From an uncultured Bacilli bacterium (lineage in GTDB: Bacteria > Bacillota_I > Bacilli_A > ML615J-28 > CAG-313), in contig CAKPAZ010000002.1 of the NCBI GenBank assembly GCA_934133195.1, positions 35,450 through 99,449 on the forward strand: 64,000 bases of DNA, read 5' to 3'. Below are positions 9,001-16,435 of the stretch, in pieces. The notes beneath the pieces were generated by a model that made no database searches, was not told the origin of the DNA, and saw only the letters and a list, made by a program, of their open reading frames with translations. The position numbers were made by a program, and so were the translations under genes. Numbering within the stretch: the stretch's first letter is position 1; each line of letters starts with the position of its first letter.

Positions 9001-10622
9001 TTAAATACAACTTTATGAGTTATATTTGAATCAGGATTACTTGAAGATTCTGGTAAATTTAGTTTACTCATTAATTGCCAATCGCATGTTACATAGTCAA
9101 CACCTTTATCAATCCATTCTTGAACTGTTGGATAGTCAACATATTGAGTAAATGTATATGTAGAAATCTTTAATCCTGCTTCTTTGTATTTAGCAAGCCA
9201 TTCTTCACTGTTTGAATAACTAGCTGTTACATTGATACTTACATCTAAATCGTATTTTTTACATCTTTCTAAAATTGTATCGCTTTCACATGAGTTTACT
9301 AGATATTGACATTCAATATCAGAATAGCCATTTTCTCTTGTCCAGATTAAACAGTTATATTGTGAACCTAAGAAAATAGTATCTTCTCGCATTCCTGCTT
9401 TTTCAATTTCATCCATTAATGCTTGCATTCTTGATTGATCAGAGTTTGTGATACCTGCTGATGATTTAAGTTCAATTACAGCTTTTGCGTTATATTGACG
9501 ACAAATTTCTAGGTAACGTTCTAATGTACAAAGTTTTGTTGTATAACTATCTTTAGTTACACTTCCATTTTGAGCAGGGAAACCAGCCTTTCTACTCTTT
9601 GTTACTTCAACATCTTTTAATACACTCCATGGTGTTGTTGAAATAGTATAATCGCCAAATGTTTCATCATGACTCATTACAAAAACGCCATCAGAAGTTT
9701 GTTTTAAGTCACACTCTAATGCTTGATACTTTAAGACTTGTACCGCATATAAGAATGCTTCTTCAGAATTCATTAAACCATAGTAACTACCAGCATGACC
9801 AATGAAAGTTACATCATAGTTCCATACAACCTCAATTGTACGCTTGAATTCAGCTTTATTACCAGCTTCATCTTCAACTCGATAAATTAGATCATAGAAA
9901 CCATATGTTTGATTGTCAACTTCACCTTCTACTGTAATTTTAGAAGTTATGTCACCATCAACATTGTCAACAGCTTTAATACCATCAAGTGGATTAAATG
10001 GTTTGTTCCAATTTAAGAAGTTTTTATCTTTAATACCTTCTTCAAGAATAAATTCAGGTTTAATTACATCAACTTCTTTTTCAACAGCAATTGTTATTTC
10101 TGCTTTTAAGCCATCAACTTCAACACTAATGATTGCAGTTCCAGCACCTATTGCTTTAACAATGCCATCTTTTACAGTCGCAACGCTAGGGTCACTTGAT
10201 GACCATACACAAGTATCGTCAGCTAAGAAGATATCCTTAGGAAGTATCTCTAACTTAGTTGTTTCTCCCACTTTCAAATAAACGGAATCCGCACTTAGAG
10301 ATATCTCACGATTATCTTTGATTGTGAAGTGAACAGTTACTTTATTTCCTTTGACATATTTTACGCCAATTTCAACATCTGTTTCACCTTCTCTAAGAGC
10401 AGTTACGATGCCTTTTTCTACGCGTGCGATAGATGGATCTAACACTTTATAAGAAAAGATTGGATCATCATCATTTACGACTTTTACATCTAGTTTGTAA
10501 GTTTCTCCAACTTCTAGAGAAACATCTTTATCCTCAATACTAAGTTCTGCCGATGTAGTTTGGCAGGCAATAATACCAAGGGTTAGTAGGAATGCTACTA
10601 ATAACAAAAATCCTTTTTTCAT
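3069..10622 (-). CDS. Giant multidomain surface lipoprotein: BIG_2, GDPD, B-repeats, beta-helices, amidase
   Basis: A 2517-residue lipoprotein with lipobox IIAC and Cys20. Order: two to three BIG_2 domains (about 25-183); a DUF5011-like Ig domain (190-265); a glycerophosphodiester phosphodiesterase domain (270-525) with His276, Glu303, Asp305, His318-Asp319 and Glu384; B-repeats; a helical aromatic-rich insert (603-765); B-repeats; a pectin-lyase-type beta-helix (920-1250); B-repeat; a second beta-helix (1340-1675); B-repeats with another insert (1770-1915); two BIG_2 domains (1970-2140); and Amidase_2 (2180-2420) with His2221, His2404 and Cys2412 as expected zinc ligands. The usual HRG of GDPD reads HAG, so the catalytic arginine is missing. 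It probably acts on or binds the cell wall; GDPD plus amidase suggests peptidoglycan and glycerol-phosphate polymers, which is inference. ATG follows AGAGGT. The C-terminal half is paralogous to the protein at 42346. Confidence 0.85.
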   Translation of the reverse strand: MKKGFLLLVAFLLTLGIIACQTTSAELSIEDKDVSLEVGETYKLDVKVVNDDDPIFSYKVLDPSIARVEKGIVTALREGETDVEIGVKYVKGNKVTVHFTIKDNREISLSADSVYLKVGETTKLEILPKDIFLADDTCVWSSSDPSVATVKDGIVKAIGAGTAIISVEVDGLKAEITIAVEKEVDVIKPEFILEEGIKDKNFLNWNKPFNPLDGIKAVDNVDGDITSKITVEGEVDNQTYGFYDLIYRVEDEAGNKAEFKRTIEVVWNYDVTFIGHAGSYYGLMNSEEAFLYAVQVLKYQALECDLKQTSDGVFVMSHDETFGDYTISTTPWSVLKDVEVTKSRKAGFPAQNGSVTKDSYTTKLCTLERYLEICRQYNAKAVIELKSSAGITNSDQSRMQALMDEIEKAGMREDTIFLGSQYNCLIWTRENGYSDIECQYLVNSCESDTILERCKKYDLDVSINVTASYSNSEEWLAKYKEAGLKISTYTFTQYVDYPTVQEWIDKGVDYVTCDWQLMSKLNLPESSSNPDSNITHKVVFKDYDGKVLKETVVKDGRAAAAPKDPTRLGYKFIGWDKPIVNVKQDLEVTALYEICEYTITYDKNLTTIIKTKWNSKDEFVNEFYSDLYNWFVTNAEYISTYVQVQNGKVTITKNGQTTSFSNAEELKAIDIYVFEKTVSNFIYQPVKRDSEGKAVIEHSESYFLNSNAYREKYQAMDQYFYNAVKNGYPAYDNTYTPTSAGKIQILFRFHQWVKGTTIAAFNELPAKYIVKDNTEVKAELPTTNLKYTVEDEFDLPSATANVNFLGWFLDKECTIAITKITKGMTGNLVLYAKWEYTIPVVNSKITFELDGGEFEEGYVVPTTYEEGKELVLATPVKEGYIFLGWTLEKDSTEYITSISAAQTGDVTVYAVWKEEVVAVDEIVVGPNEEYKTIKDALLAATANTKIYVKAGTYSEDLVIAYDGIQLIGPNSGIEGTSDKRALEAIISGKITISKNVKDVKILGFKLTNTTSVYGEGDNDTIVVKYNVIEGTAASAGTSAAGIGQIHFVGAINNLVVEYNKFTLKSTVNYYSCVYSQGLITGAEINHNYVTNNCPTSQNVFAFWLRNAAGVINMNDNIAYRFAGNYWTFWVGQDKLAENTKITMRDNNFDSDSAANAECGMAVHHAEYESIEINYIGNTFNYCKDTVFSVQGKSTTDTTSTPHVTIKYNKILNTSARMRFCVNAKNFYFGMNYSALAYTDQGTPNIKASEIAKDDFKSTMELDDAYAETKMCAIKYELDGGTLLEGAPTKYLPGYATRLIAATKDGYKFLGWSLTKDGNEYITIIPETATGEITLYAIFKEIKPSLMVGEGQTYKTLEEALAAATDGDTIEFVSGTYAGGTIAKSVTIIGPNKDINPNKDTRQNEAIFTSDLIIEASNVEINGITLTGEARIVGSESTSIENLTINYILFDNSKVAGSKTAPFYFVPATGVSYKNVVIKYSRINKGTGRQMILYGSEFENLTITNNEFYGPYQTYNDGIKIDDIGAFGTKGEINISDNVFDGYQQYVIWFLRYSYGNYTIESNKYNNIGLAEYHAGVTFKTYSGSKDDELKINYRFNKITNGYMLFRFEEAKVLNGDNCMININYNIRENCSGDLFVKNVNPDVVVNADKNYWGTTTLLDKNFLNVTTYADAYQNAQDVPSKEEVDGGSGETKIYSKIIYVLDGGEVSASTRYLEGKEYILPIPTKEDYRFVGWSLTPDGSQIITAISKTTTGDVTVYAIWEAVEYFNITYIYNGGYSNEGLYQNRGENPIAVTINNYNNSDGSFWTGGKYVTDIFITDASCDPKATFSDRIYIAKNKETGLYEVVSFLQTGASSWPEGAEYVITISNSYNGYGINIKPITNKIKVGQYVVFGGAIESINNANPTEVCFFDELPECDQITVKVGTNDELIKPGLLGYKFLGWYENDKLITSITELKGDTTLKAKWEALNPATGIKIDAFKDEMLTNEEFQIVASIEPSDAYFKTVYFESSNTDILQVTSTGLVKAINVGTAKIIMRDYMNLVVVEREITVYSHDSIDASFEGVYNGTIKPEDTLQLNVKAFGKNAASATFVFESLNPEIVSVSATGLITALKDGYAEILIKTVGMEANLTIGVTVKSLGNETSIDKLLSLLVNGHFSTVQSGNVSLYNDGTTKVFVPTYGSVNRFLFDEYVVNETYYETTEKNPNNHKDRRDVDTIEFVTIHDTATLTGTVESIAQVMSSGETSIHYTVGNDAIFGVVPEKYIAYHAADGTKNTFSWIKTTVKAPGNVKPDFDIVKIGEDYFLSLNGEATTVAIPKTGTKEPTKAMFSHLGPVWKVVDGYYYIGGPLWYSGYGIISAFGGNCNSIGIEMCVNTSGDVYDTWQRTAMLVADILIRNNLDPTRVKQHNTWCGKNCPQSVIEGSFWPCLMEMIELQYEVRSNYKDAKISLVSHNPEIIDNTGRVINAPEKTTTVSYTLKVELNGETREIKLYSVIPGTTTWEQWDGSYPASRIWNNKVYAR

Positions 10623-10645
10623 TACTTACCTCTTTCTCTATTTCA

Positions 10646-10679
10646 AATTTGTGAAAGCCTTTTCACAAATTAGATTATA
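10646..10679 (-). promoter_or_regulatory. Promoter -10 and perfect palindromic operator of the giant lipoprotein gene
   Basis: A minus-strand TATAAT (10674-10679) is followed at once by perfect 11-bp inverted arms AATTTGTGAAA (10646-10656) and TTTCACAAATT (10661-10671) with spacer GCCT. The palindrome would overlap the transcription start. It differs from the CcpA cre consensus mainly at the central CG, so a LacI/GalR-family or CcpA-like repressor is plausible. It could also fold as a 5' UTR hairpin. No convincing -35 was found. Confidence 0.55.
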
Positions 10680-10846
10680 TCATATTTGTTTTTTTAAATC
10701 CCTTTAAATGATTAAATTTTTCTTAAATTCTTTGGTTATTAATTTTATCAAATATAAAAATGGAGGTTTTTATCTTTAAATGTAAAAATGAATTATTTTT
10801 TTTTGATTTATGATATGATATATTAAAGATAAAAGGAGTGATATAT

Positions 10847-11704
10847 ATGCCTTTACATATTGGTGAAGTAAATAGATTTATTGTAAAAAGAGAAACCGAT
10901 ATCAGTTATACTCTTAGTCCTGATGATGATGAGTTAACTACCTATGTCTTTTTACATTTTAACCAAGCAACAAGAAAACTTGAACCAGGAGAAAAAATTA
11001 AAGCTTTTCTATACTATGATCAAAAGAAAAGACTATGTGCCACTATGGAAGAACCTTTAATTACTACTTCTAATTATGGTTTCGTAAAAGTAGTTAATGT
11101 ATTAGAAAATGCAGGAGTATTTGTTAATATTAATATTGCTAAAGATATTTTATTGTCAAAAGACTTTTTACCTAGTTTCATAAAAGCATGGCCAAGAATT
11201 GATGAGGAAGTACCATGTATTTTAATTGAAAAGCAACATCAGTTAGTCGCAAGAATTATTACTCCTAGTGATATTAAGGTTCTACCTTCCAAACTTAAAG
11301 TTGACCAAACAATAAGTGGAAATGTATCAAAGATTACTCCATCGGGAATTACTGTTTGTACAAGAGAATATCAGTTTGTTTTTATTCATAAGAACTATCT
11401 TCGTAAAAACTATCATTTAGGCGAGGAGGTTACTTGCAAAGTAATTCATATTAATGAACATGGTGAGTATTATGCATCAACGATTGAAAGAAAAGAATAT
11501 TCAAGACTTAGTGATAGTGATACTATCTATAACTATTTAAAACAAATGGGAGGAATTATACCACTTGGTAATGCTTCTTCTCCTGAGGATATTAGTAAAT
11601 TTTTTAAGATGAGTAAGAGTGCCTTTAAAAGAGCTGTTGGAGCACTTTACAAGAAACGCTTAATCAACATTGAAGATTACAAAATTACTTTAATAGAAAA
11701 ATAA
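10847..11704 (+). CDS. cvfB: CvfB-family S1-like RNA-binding protein
   Basis: A 285-residue cytoplasmic protein resembling CvfB/YitL: tandem S1-like OB folds followed by a winged-helix C-terminus. Visible hallmarks are the N-terminal LHIGEVNRF, the second S1 unit starting at SNYGFVKVVNV, the third at KVDQTISGNVSKITPSGI, and the C-terminal winged helix with SPEDISKFFKMSKSAFKRAVGALYKK. CvfB proteins bind RNA and influence virulence-factor expression in staphylococci; here the role is presumably RNA-related and regulatory. An upstream in-frame GTG at 10838 is rejected as start because the AAAGGAG ribosome binding site lies right in front of it; the ATG at 10847 is correctly spaced. It is transcribed alone on the plus strand, diverging from the giant lipoprotein gene and converging with the M6 protease gene. 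Confidence 0.9.
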   Translation: MPLHIGEVNRFIVKRETDISYTLSPDDDELTTYVFLHFNQATRKLEPGEKIKAFLYYDQKKRLCATMEEPLITTSNYGFVKVVNVLENAGVFVNINIAKDILLSKDFLPSFIKAWPRIDEEVPCILIEKQHQLVARIITPSDIKVLPSKLKVDQTISGNVSKITPSGITVCTREYQFVFIHKNYLRKNYHLGEEVTCKVIHINEHGEYYASTIERKEYSRLSDSDTIYNYLKQMGGIIPLGNASSPEDISKFFKMSKSAFKRAVGALYKKRLINIEDYKITLIEK

Positions 11705-11735
11705 TGCCGGATAAATTATCCGACATTTTTTCTTT
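11705..11735 (+). terminator. Terminator of cvfB
   Basis: Arms CGGATAA (11708-11714) and TTATCCG (11716-11722), extended by two outer pairs across one mismatch, followed by a T-run from 11726. It sits between the convergent cvfB and M6 protease genes and may serve both. Confidence 0.7.
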
Positions 11736-14711
11736 TTATTTGAATGAAATGTTAATTACAGCTTCATTATTATTGATTGATACAACTTCTAAAATGAATC
11801 CAGCATCACTACCATCATACCATTTAGCTGTTGACCAAACATCTTTTGCTTGGAATAAATCACTATTAGATGATGTACCACCATATATATCATCGCCTTC
11901 AATATCATTATTACCATCAGCTTCTACTAAAGAGATTAAACGATGATCAGTGCTACTATTGTTATATTTATAAACATCCCAAATTGATACACCTTTTGTT
12001 GGATCGTTAGGGGTTGCGTCAATATGGTAAATACGTATACCGCTCTTTGAGAATAAGCCACTATAGCCTGCTTCCATTTGGTTTAGTCCATCTGGAGTAT
12101 AGAAATCAATAATGAAATATTCTGTAAATAATGAGTTTTTAAAGTTTTTAGCAATAATCAAACAGTCACCTGTAGAACCAAATGATCTAAGGGTTACGGT
12201 TGCATCATCATCACCCATTACAAGTGGGTCTACCCATCCAAGGATTGCTTTAGAGAATGGATTATGATCACCAACATTATAGTCCATCATATCTCCACCA
12301 CCAAGGCCACCAGCAGGACCTTTTGAAGCATCTGTGTCATAGTAATCATCTAATCCTAGTAAATGACCAGTTTCATGAATGAATGTTTCTAGATTATACT
12401 TTATTGATTTTCCTGATGAAGGAACTTCGCTTAAGAAATCATAACCAGCAAGTAGATAGAAGTCTGCTTCAACATTATCATATTTTTCAATATCATCTGT
12501 GAAGTATTCATAAGTATATGCCCACCACATACTGTTGTCATCAGTTCTGTTTATTTCACAAGTATATACAAGATATATAGAGTCAATATATCCATCTTTA
12601 TCACTATCATATTCAGAATAATCAATGTCTTTGTCATAATACTTTAGAGCTGCTTGAATTATTTCATAATCACCATTGTCTTTTGCATCATAATATGAGG
12701 CTTTTTTACCTGTTTGGAAAACTGGTAATACAGTACCTTCAATGTTTAATTTTCCATAAGAACTCTTTTGATAGTAACTGCTTAAGCTTTCCCATCCTGT
12801 TGTTGATGCATCACCAAAGAATGCTCTTTCAAGATTATTTACCATATCACTTGGAGCAGGATAATCTGTGAATGATACCGGAATAACTAATACTTTAGGA
12901 TTACCAATTGAAGGAAGACCACGAGTAACACCATAAACTTCACCAGTTGTTTCATCTTTTCCCATATCTTTAATGATATCTTCAAGACGAGTAGTGTCCT
13001 TTGAAATTGGTGTTGGTTTACTTGAACCTGTAGTTACTACAATAACAAATACTGTAGTTAAATCATTATATGTAACTTCAATTTCATATTCTCCTTCAGT
13101 TGTTTTATAATCAACTGAATTTAATGTATACTCATCACTAGAAAGAACTCTAGATGTTCCATCAACATCATTGAATGTTACTACTAAAGATTTTATTGCA
13201 TCTTCAAATGAAGTATTTTCTTTTACACGGATACGTGCAGGTGCAGCAACAAGTGTTGCTTCTAATGTACCAAGAGTTATAATCGTATTCGCTGTTACCG
13301 CAACTTGTGGTTTGTTAAAATAGCTAATAACTGCACTAGTTACGTTGATAACATCACCAACACTTAATGAAGCAAGTAAATTATAAGTTTCATCATCTAA
13401 TGCATTATTTAAATACTTAGAAATAAATAATGTTGTTGTATTAGTACCATCAGAAATTGTAAAACTATTATCTGAAGATGAAACAAATGATTGAGGGACT
13501 GCTGTAACCACAAAGTTTTGGAAACTAACATTCATGCCTACATATAAATCTAATTCTTCTTTTGTTAGTGTTTCAAGATCTATTGTGTAAAGATCATCAT
13601 CACCAATTATTTCAATACTTGATATTGATTTAATTTCAACAAGACCTTTATATGTTTCTTTAACACCTGTTACAGTAACAACAGTGCCTATTGTAAGGTC
13701 ATTTAAAGCATCATTGCTCTTTCCACAATATATATATATTCCACCAGTTTCATCTTGAATATAGAAGTTGTTACCAACTATACCAGATACTGAACCAGTA
13801 ACAGTTACACTTTCGCCTTCTTCTGCAGCTTTTGCTTCAGCGATAGTTGTTCCTGTCTCAAGTGGAGTAGCATTTGGTAAAGTAAATTCAACTTTATTAT
13901 GATTTGAGAAACTTACTTCATATGTTACATCTTGAGTTGATGATGCGACAGTTACAAATATTTTATATAGTTTATTTTCAAATAATTCAATTGCTAAATT
14001 AGTATATTCTTCATCCATAGTGCAGAATAAATCATTAGCAATTTCTGATGTTTGTTCAAAATCTTTTAGAATGTATTGACCATTTTTAAACATAAATTTA
14101 GAAGTATCAATACTTGATAAATCAATCAAATCGAAGTAAGCAATATATGAACTAAAGAATTGATTGTTTTCATCAACACTATAATATGTTCCATCTTCAT
14201 ATAAGCCATAGTAATAATAAACATCTTCAACGTATGCTAAATACTCATAGCCAATTGATGAATCTTCATATTGAATCATAGCTTTATAACTATTATTGTA
14301 GAATTCATAGCTATAAGAAGCACGAGTAAGTCCATCAATAACATATGAAACATTATAAGCAAAACTATTTAAATTATTAAGGGCTTTATCTAATTCTTCA
14401 ACTGAAGGTGTTGGTACATCATTTTTGATTTTCGCATATAAAGTGATATCACCAGTTTGATCTTTTTCAATTTGAACCACAGGTTCTCCTTCAAATGTTT
14501 CACTTAAATACCATCCTTCAAAATTATCATTATCAAGTGGTGTAAGTTTTGTAACCTTTCCTTCTTCATAACTTGATGGTGCATGTTCAATTATTTCACC
14601 ACCTACATAATAAGTTATATTATATTTAGTACTTGTTCCTGTTAATTGACATGAAGTAATTAATACTAAAGATAATATTAAAAATAATAAATTAAATATT
14701 CTTTTTTTCAT
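11736..14711 (-). CDS. M6-family zinc metalloprotease lipoprotein with B-repeat and OB-fold domains
   Basis: A 991-residue lipoprotein with lipobox ITSC and Cys21. A single B-repeat (about 28-92) follows, then a Tyr/Asp-rich region of no recognised family, an OB-fold module (about 295-365, VTVTGSVSGIVGNNFYIQD) and a second OB-like unit (385-480), then an Ig-like domain (485-560). The M6 (InhA-like) peptidase domain covers about 580-990. Its zinc motif HETGHLLGLDDYYD has His779, Glu780 and His783, and an acidic DSDKDGYIDS segment could bind calcium. It would be a cell-surface endopeptidase. A start eight codons upstream is rejected: AGAAAGGA precedes the Met at 14711 and the signal peptide begins there. 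It lies 11 bases after a rhodanese-like lipoprotein gene, so both are likely co-transcribed downstream of trmD. The substrate is unknown. Confidence 0.85.
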   Translation of the reverse strand: MKKRIFNLLFLILSLVLITSCQLTGTSTKYNITYYVGGEIIEHAPSSYEEGKVTKLTPLDNDNFEGWYLSETFEGEPVVQIEKDQTGDITLYAKIKNDVPTPSVEELDKALNNLNSFAYNVSYVIDGLTRASYSYEFYNNSYKAMIQYEDSSIGYEYLAYVEDVYYYYGLYEDGTYYSVDENNQFFSSYIAYFDLIDLSSIDTSKFMFKNGQYILKDFEQTSEIANDLFCTMDEEYTNLAIELFENKLYKIFVTVASSTQDVTYEVSFSNHNKVEFTLPNATPLETGTTIAEAKAAEEGESVTVTGSVSGIVGNNFYIQDETGGIYIYCGKSNDALNDLTIGTVVTVTGVKETYKGLVEIKSISSIEIIGDDDLYTIDLETLTKEELDLYVGMNVSFQNFVVTAVPQSFVSSSDNSFTISDGTNTTTLFISKYLNNALDDETYNLLASLSVGDVINVTSAVISYFNKPQVAVTANTIITLGTLEATLVAAPARIRVKENTSFEDAIKSLVVTFNDVDGTSRVLSSDEYTLNSVDYKTTEGEYEIEVTYNDLTTVFVIVVTTGSSKPTPISKDTTRLEDIIKDMGKDETTGEVYGVTRGLPSIGNPKVLVIPVSFTDYPAPSDMVNNLERAFFGDASTTGWESLSSYYQKSSYGKLNIEGTVLPVFQTGKKASYYDAKDNGDYEIIQAALKYYDKDIDYSEYDSDKDGYIDSIYLVYTCEINRTDDNSMWWAYTYEYFTDDIEKYDNVEADFYLLAGYDFLSEVPSSGKSIKYNLETFIHETGHLLGLDDYYDTDASKGPAGGLGGGDMMDYNVGDHNPFSKAILGWVDPLVMGDDDATVTLRSFGSTGDCLIIAKNFKNSLFTEYFIIDFYTPDGLNQMEAGYSGLFSKSGIRIYHIDATPNDPTKGVSIWDVYKYNNSSTDHRLISLVEADGNNDIEGDDIYGGTSSNSDLFQAKDVWSTAKWYDGSDAGFILEVVSINNNEAVINISFK

Positions 14712-14722
14712 GTTTTTCCTTT

Positions 14723-15223
14723 CTAACAGCCACAATCTTCAATTCCTGTTACAATGGGAATTAAATCATGGTTATATTCATTTAATATTTTATATCCTTC
14801 TGCGTAAATATGAATATTTTTATATCCACTTGATTTTAGTTTTACTGCTTCTGATAGCACATTTGTACCATTTTGATCTATCAAAAATATTGTTGTTTTC
14901 TTGTCAACATTTTGACGGACCCAACTTTGAAAAGCAGTACTACATCTTTGTAAATAAGTAGCTTCATCTTCTGTACTTTTTCTTTTTAAATTATAGTTGT
15001 AACTTATAAATCCTTTTAAGTGCCCAGAAGCATAACCTGTTTGTAAATCTCTTAAATCGATTGCGATAAAATCTTGTTTTTCATCACTCAAATATTCATA
15101 ATATGCATTCAAATAATCAACAGCTTCTTCATTATGGTATATATATGTTTTTTTACATCCTGTAATTGATAATATATATATCAATACTAAAACTAGACAG
15201 CTAATCTTCTTTACATATTTCAT
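14723..15223 (-). CDS. Rhodanese-like lipoprotein lacking the catalytic cysteine
   Basis: A 166-residue lipoprotein with lipobox ITGC and Cys23. The mature part is a rhodanese-like fold: the DLRD...Y..GHLKG entry motif is clear, followed by IFLIDQNGTNV, where the active-site loop of genuine sulfurtransferases (CxxGxR) would begin with cysteine. Here that position is Asp, so sulfur transfer by the standard mechanism is unlikely. The protein ends in a short DCGC tail whose cysteines could bind metal or form a disulfide. The ORF could be opened earlier at a TTG at 15238, but GAGGAA is spaced for the ATG at 15223. It overlaps the end of trmD by 23 bases and is followed after 11 bases by the M6 protease gene, suggesting one transcript and possibly a shared envelope task. 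Confidence 0.75.
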   Translation of the reverse strand: MKYVKKISCLVLVLIYILSITGCKKTYIYHNEEAVDYLNAYYEYLSDEKQDFIAIDLRDLQTGYASGHLKGFISYNYNLKRKSTEDEATYLQRCSTAFQSWVRQNVDKKTTIFLIDQNGTNVLSEAVKLKSSGYKNIHIYAEGYKILNEYNHDLIPIVTGIEDCGC

Positions 15224-15935
15224 TTTTAATTTCCTCAATCATAGCTAAATCTTCTGGAGTTAATGTAGCTTTTTCTAATAAATCAGGTCTTACAAGTAAA
15301 GTTTTTTTGAGGGCCTCATAGCGTTGCCATTTTTTTATTTTCGCATGATGTCCAGAAAGTAGGATTTCCGGAACACTATGACCATCGTATTCTTGTGGTC
15401 TTGTATATTGAGGATATTCTAATAAATCATCATTGAATGATTCTGTACTTATTGAATCCTCACTTATTACACCTGGGATTAAGCGACTTACAGAGTCGAC
15501 AATCGCAAGGGCAGGTACTTCACCACCTGTTAAGACATAATCACCAATTGATATTTCTTCATCAACATAGTTAAGAACTCTAGCATCTATGCCTTCATAA
15601 TGTCCACATATAATTATTAGATGTTCTTTTTTTGAAAGTTCTAGGGCCTTCTTTTGATTAAATTGATTACCGCTTGGTGAAGTTAAAATTACATATGCTT
15701 TCTCATAATCCTTAATATGAGTAAGAGCACGATGAATGGGGTCAACACGAATTAACATTCCAGCTCCACCACTATATGAATAATCATCAACAGTGTTGTG
15801 TTTATTACCTGAATATTCACGAAAATCAATGGTGTTACACTCAATTAAGTTATTGTTAATAGCTCTTTTTAAAATTGAACTATTGAAATAATTTGTAAAC
15901 ATTTCGGGAAATAAAGTTAGGATATCAAACTTCAT
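15201..15935 (-). CDS. trmD: tRNA (guanine-N1)-methyltransferase TrmD
   Basis: A 244-residue SPOUT methyltransferase that makes m1G37 in tRNAs reading codons starting with C or G, preventing +1 frameshifts. Recognisable motifs are the N-terminal MKFDILTLFPEMF, the trefoil-knot SAM site with ICGHYEGIDARV and IGDYVLTGGEVPA, and the C-terminal tRNA-binding segment ending in LSGHHAKIKKWQR. Length is normal. Its ATG overlaps the rimM stop by four bases, the classic translational coupling of this pair. No promoter is visible between cadA and trmD, so transcription probably comes from the arsR promoter at 19293-19321. Confidence 0.97.
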   Translation of the reverse strand: MKFDILTLFPEMFTNYFNSSILKRAINNNLIECNTIDFREYSGNKHNTVDDYSYSGGAGMLIRVDPIHRALTHIKDYEKAYVILTSPSGNQFNQKKALELSKKEHLIIICGHYEGIDARVLNYVDEEISIGDYVLTGGEVPALAIVDSVSRLIPGVISEDSISTESFNDDLLEYPQYTRPQEYDGHSVPEILLSGHHAKIKKWQRYEALKKTLLVRPDLLEKATLTPEDLAMIEEIKNEICKED

Positions 15936-16435
15936 GATCTTAAACCTTCAATTTCTTCAATTATAATTTTTTCATCATCAATTGACTTTACAAAAGCATC
16001 TACAAATGGAACTAAGAAACTACTATTGGTTGTTTGGTTAGTTATCTCCAACAAGTAACCACTAGGAATATCAATTACATCTGTTACAACTCCTAAGATT
16101 TCATTATTAGTATTTAATACTTGTAAGTCAACTAAATCATCAACATAATATTCATTTTCTTTCATTGGAGGAACATCATTTGTTGAAGCAAATACATCCA
16201 TTCCAACTTTATCTAAAACATCATTAATGTTAAGTAAATTATTAATAGTTATTAAAACATTTCCTTTATGTACTCTAAAAGAAGTTACTTCATATTCCTT
16301 TAAATCTTGAAAATAAATTTTTGCACCAACCCTAAAGCGATATTCAATAAAATCACTTTCACTATTTATTTTAAGTTCACCTTTAATACCAAAAGTACCA
16401 ACAACATGACCAATTAAGATAAGATTATTTTTCAT
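15932..16435 (-). CDS. rimM: Ribosome maturation factor RimM
   Basis: A 167-residue protein with the N-terminal RimM OB-like domain (IGHVVGTFGIKGELKINS) and the C-terminal PRC-barrel (YYVDDLVDLQVLN...LGVVTDVIDIPSGYLLEI). RimM binds S19 and helps assemble the 30S head. The start at 16435 lies inside the end of the cadA reading frame (11-base overlap) with an AAGGAAG ribosome binding site within cadA. The order rimM-trmD is standard, but a preceding metal-ATPase gene is not; rimM normally follows rpsP-khpA in Bacilli. Confidence 0.95.
   Translation of the reverse strand: MKNNLILIGHVVGTFGIKGELKINSESDFIEYRFRVGAKIYFQDLKEYEVTSFRVHKGNVLITINNLLNINDVLDKVGMDVFASTNDVPPMKENEYYVDDLVDLQVLNTNNEILGVVTDVIDIPSGYLLEITNQTTNSSFLVPFVDAFVKSIDDEKIIIEEIEGLRS

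Noticed and set aside
9913..10281. 122-codon plus-strand frame inside the giant lipoprotein gene
   Set aside because: Antisense of BIG_2 and Ig domains; Ser/Thr/Val-rich composition reflects the opposite strand.
3069..10622. Two or more genes fused by sequencing error
   Set aside because: The frame is open for 2517 codons with consistent composition, one signal peptide and one terminator, so a genuine giant gene is simpler.
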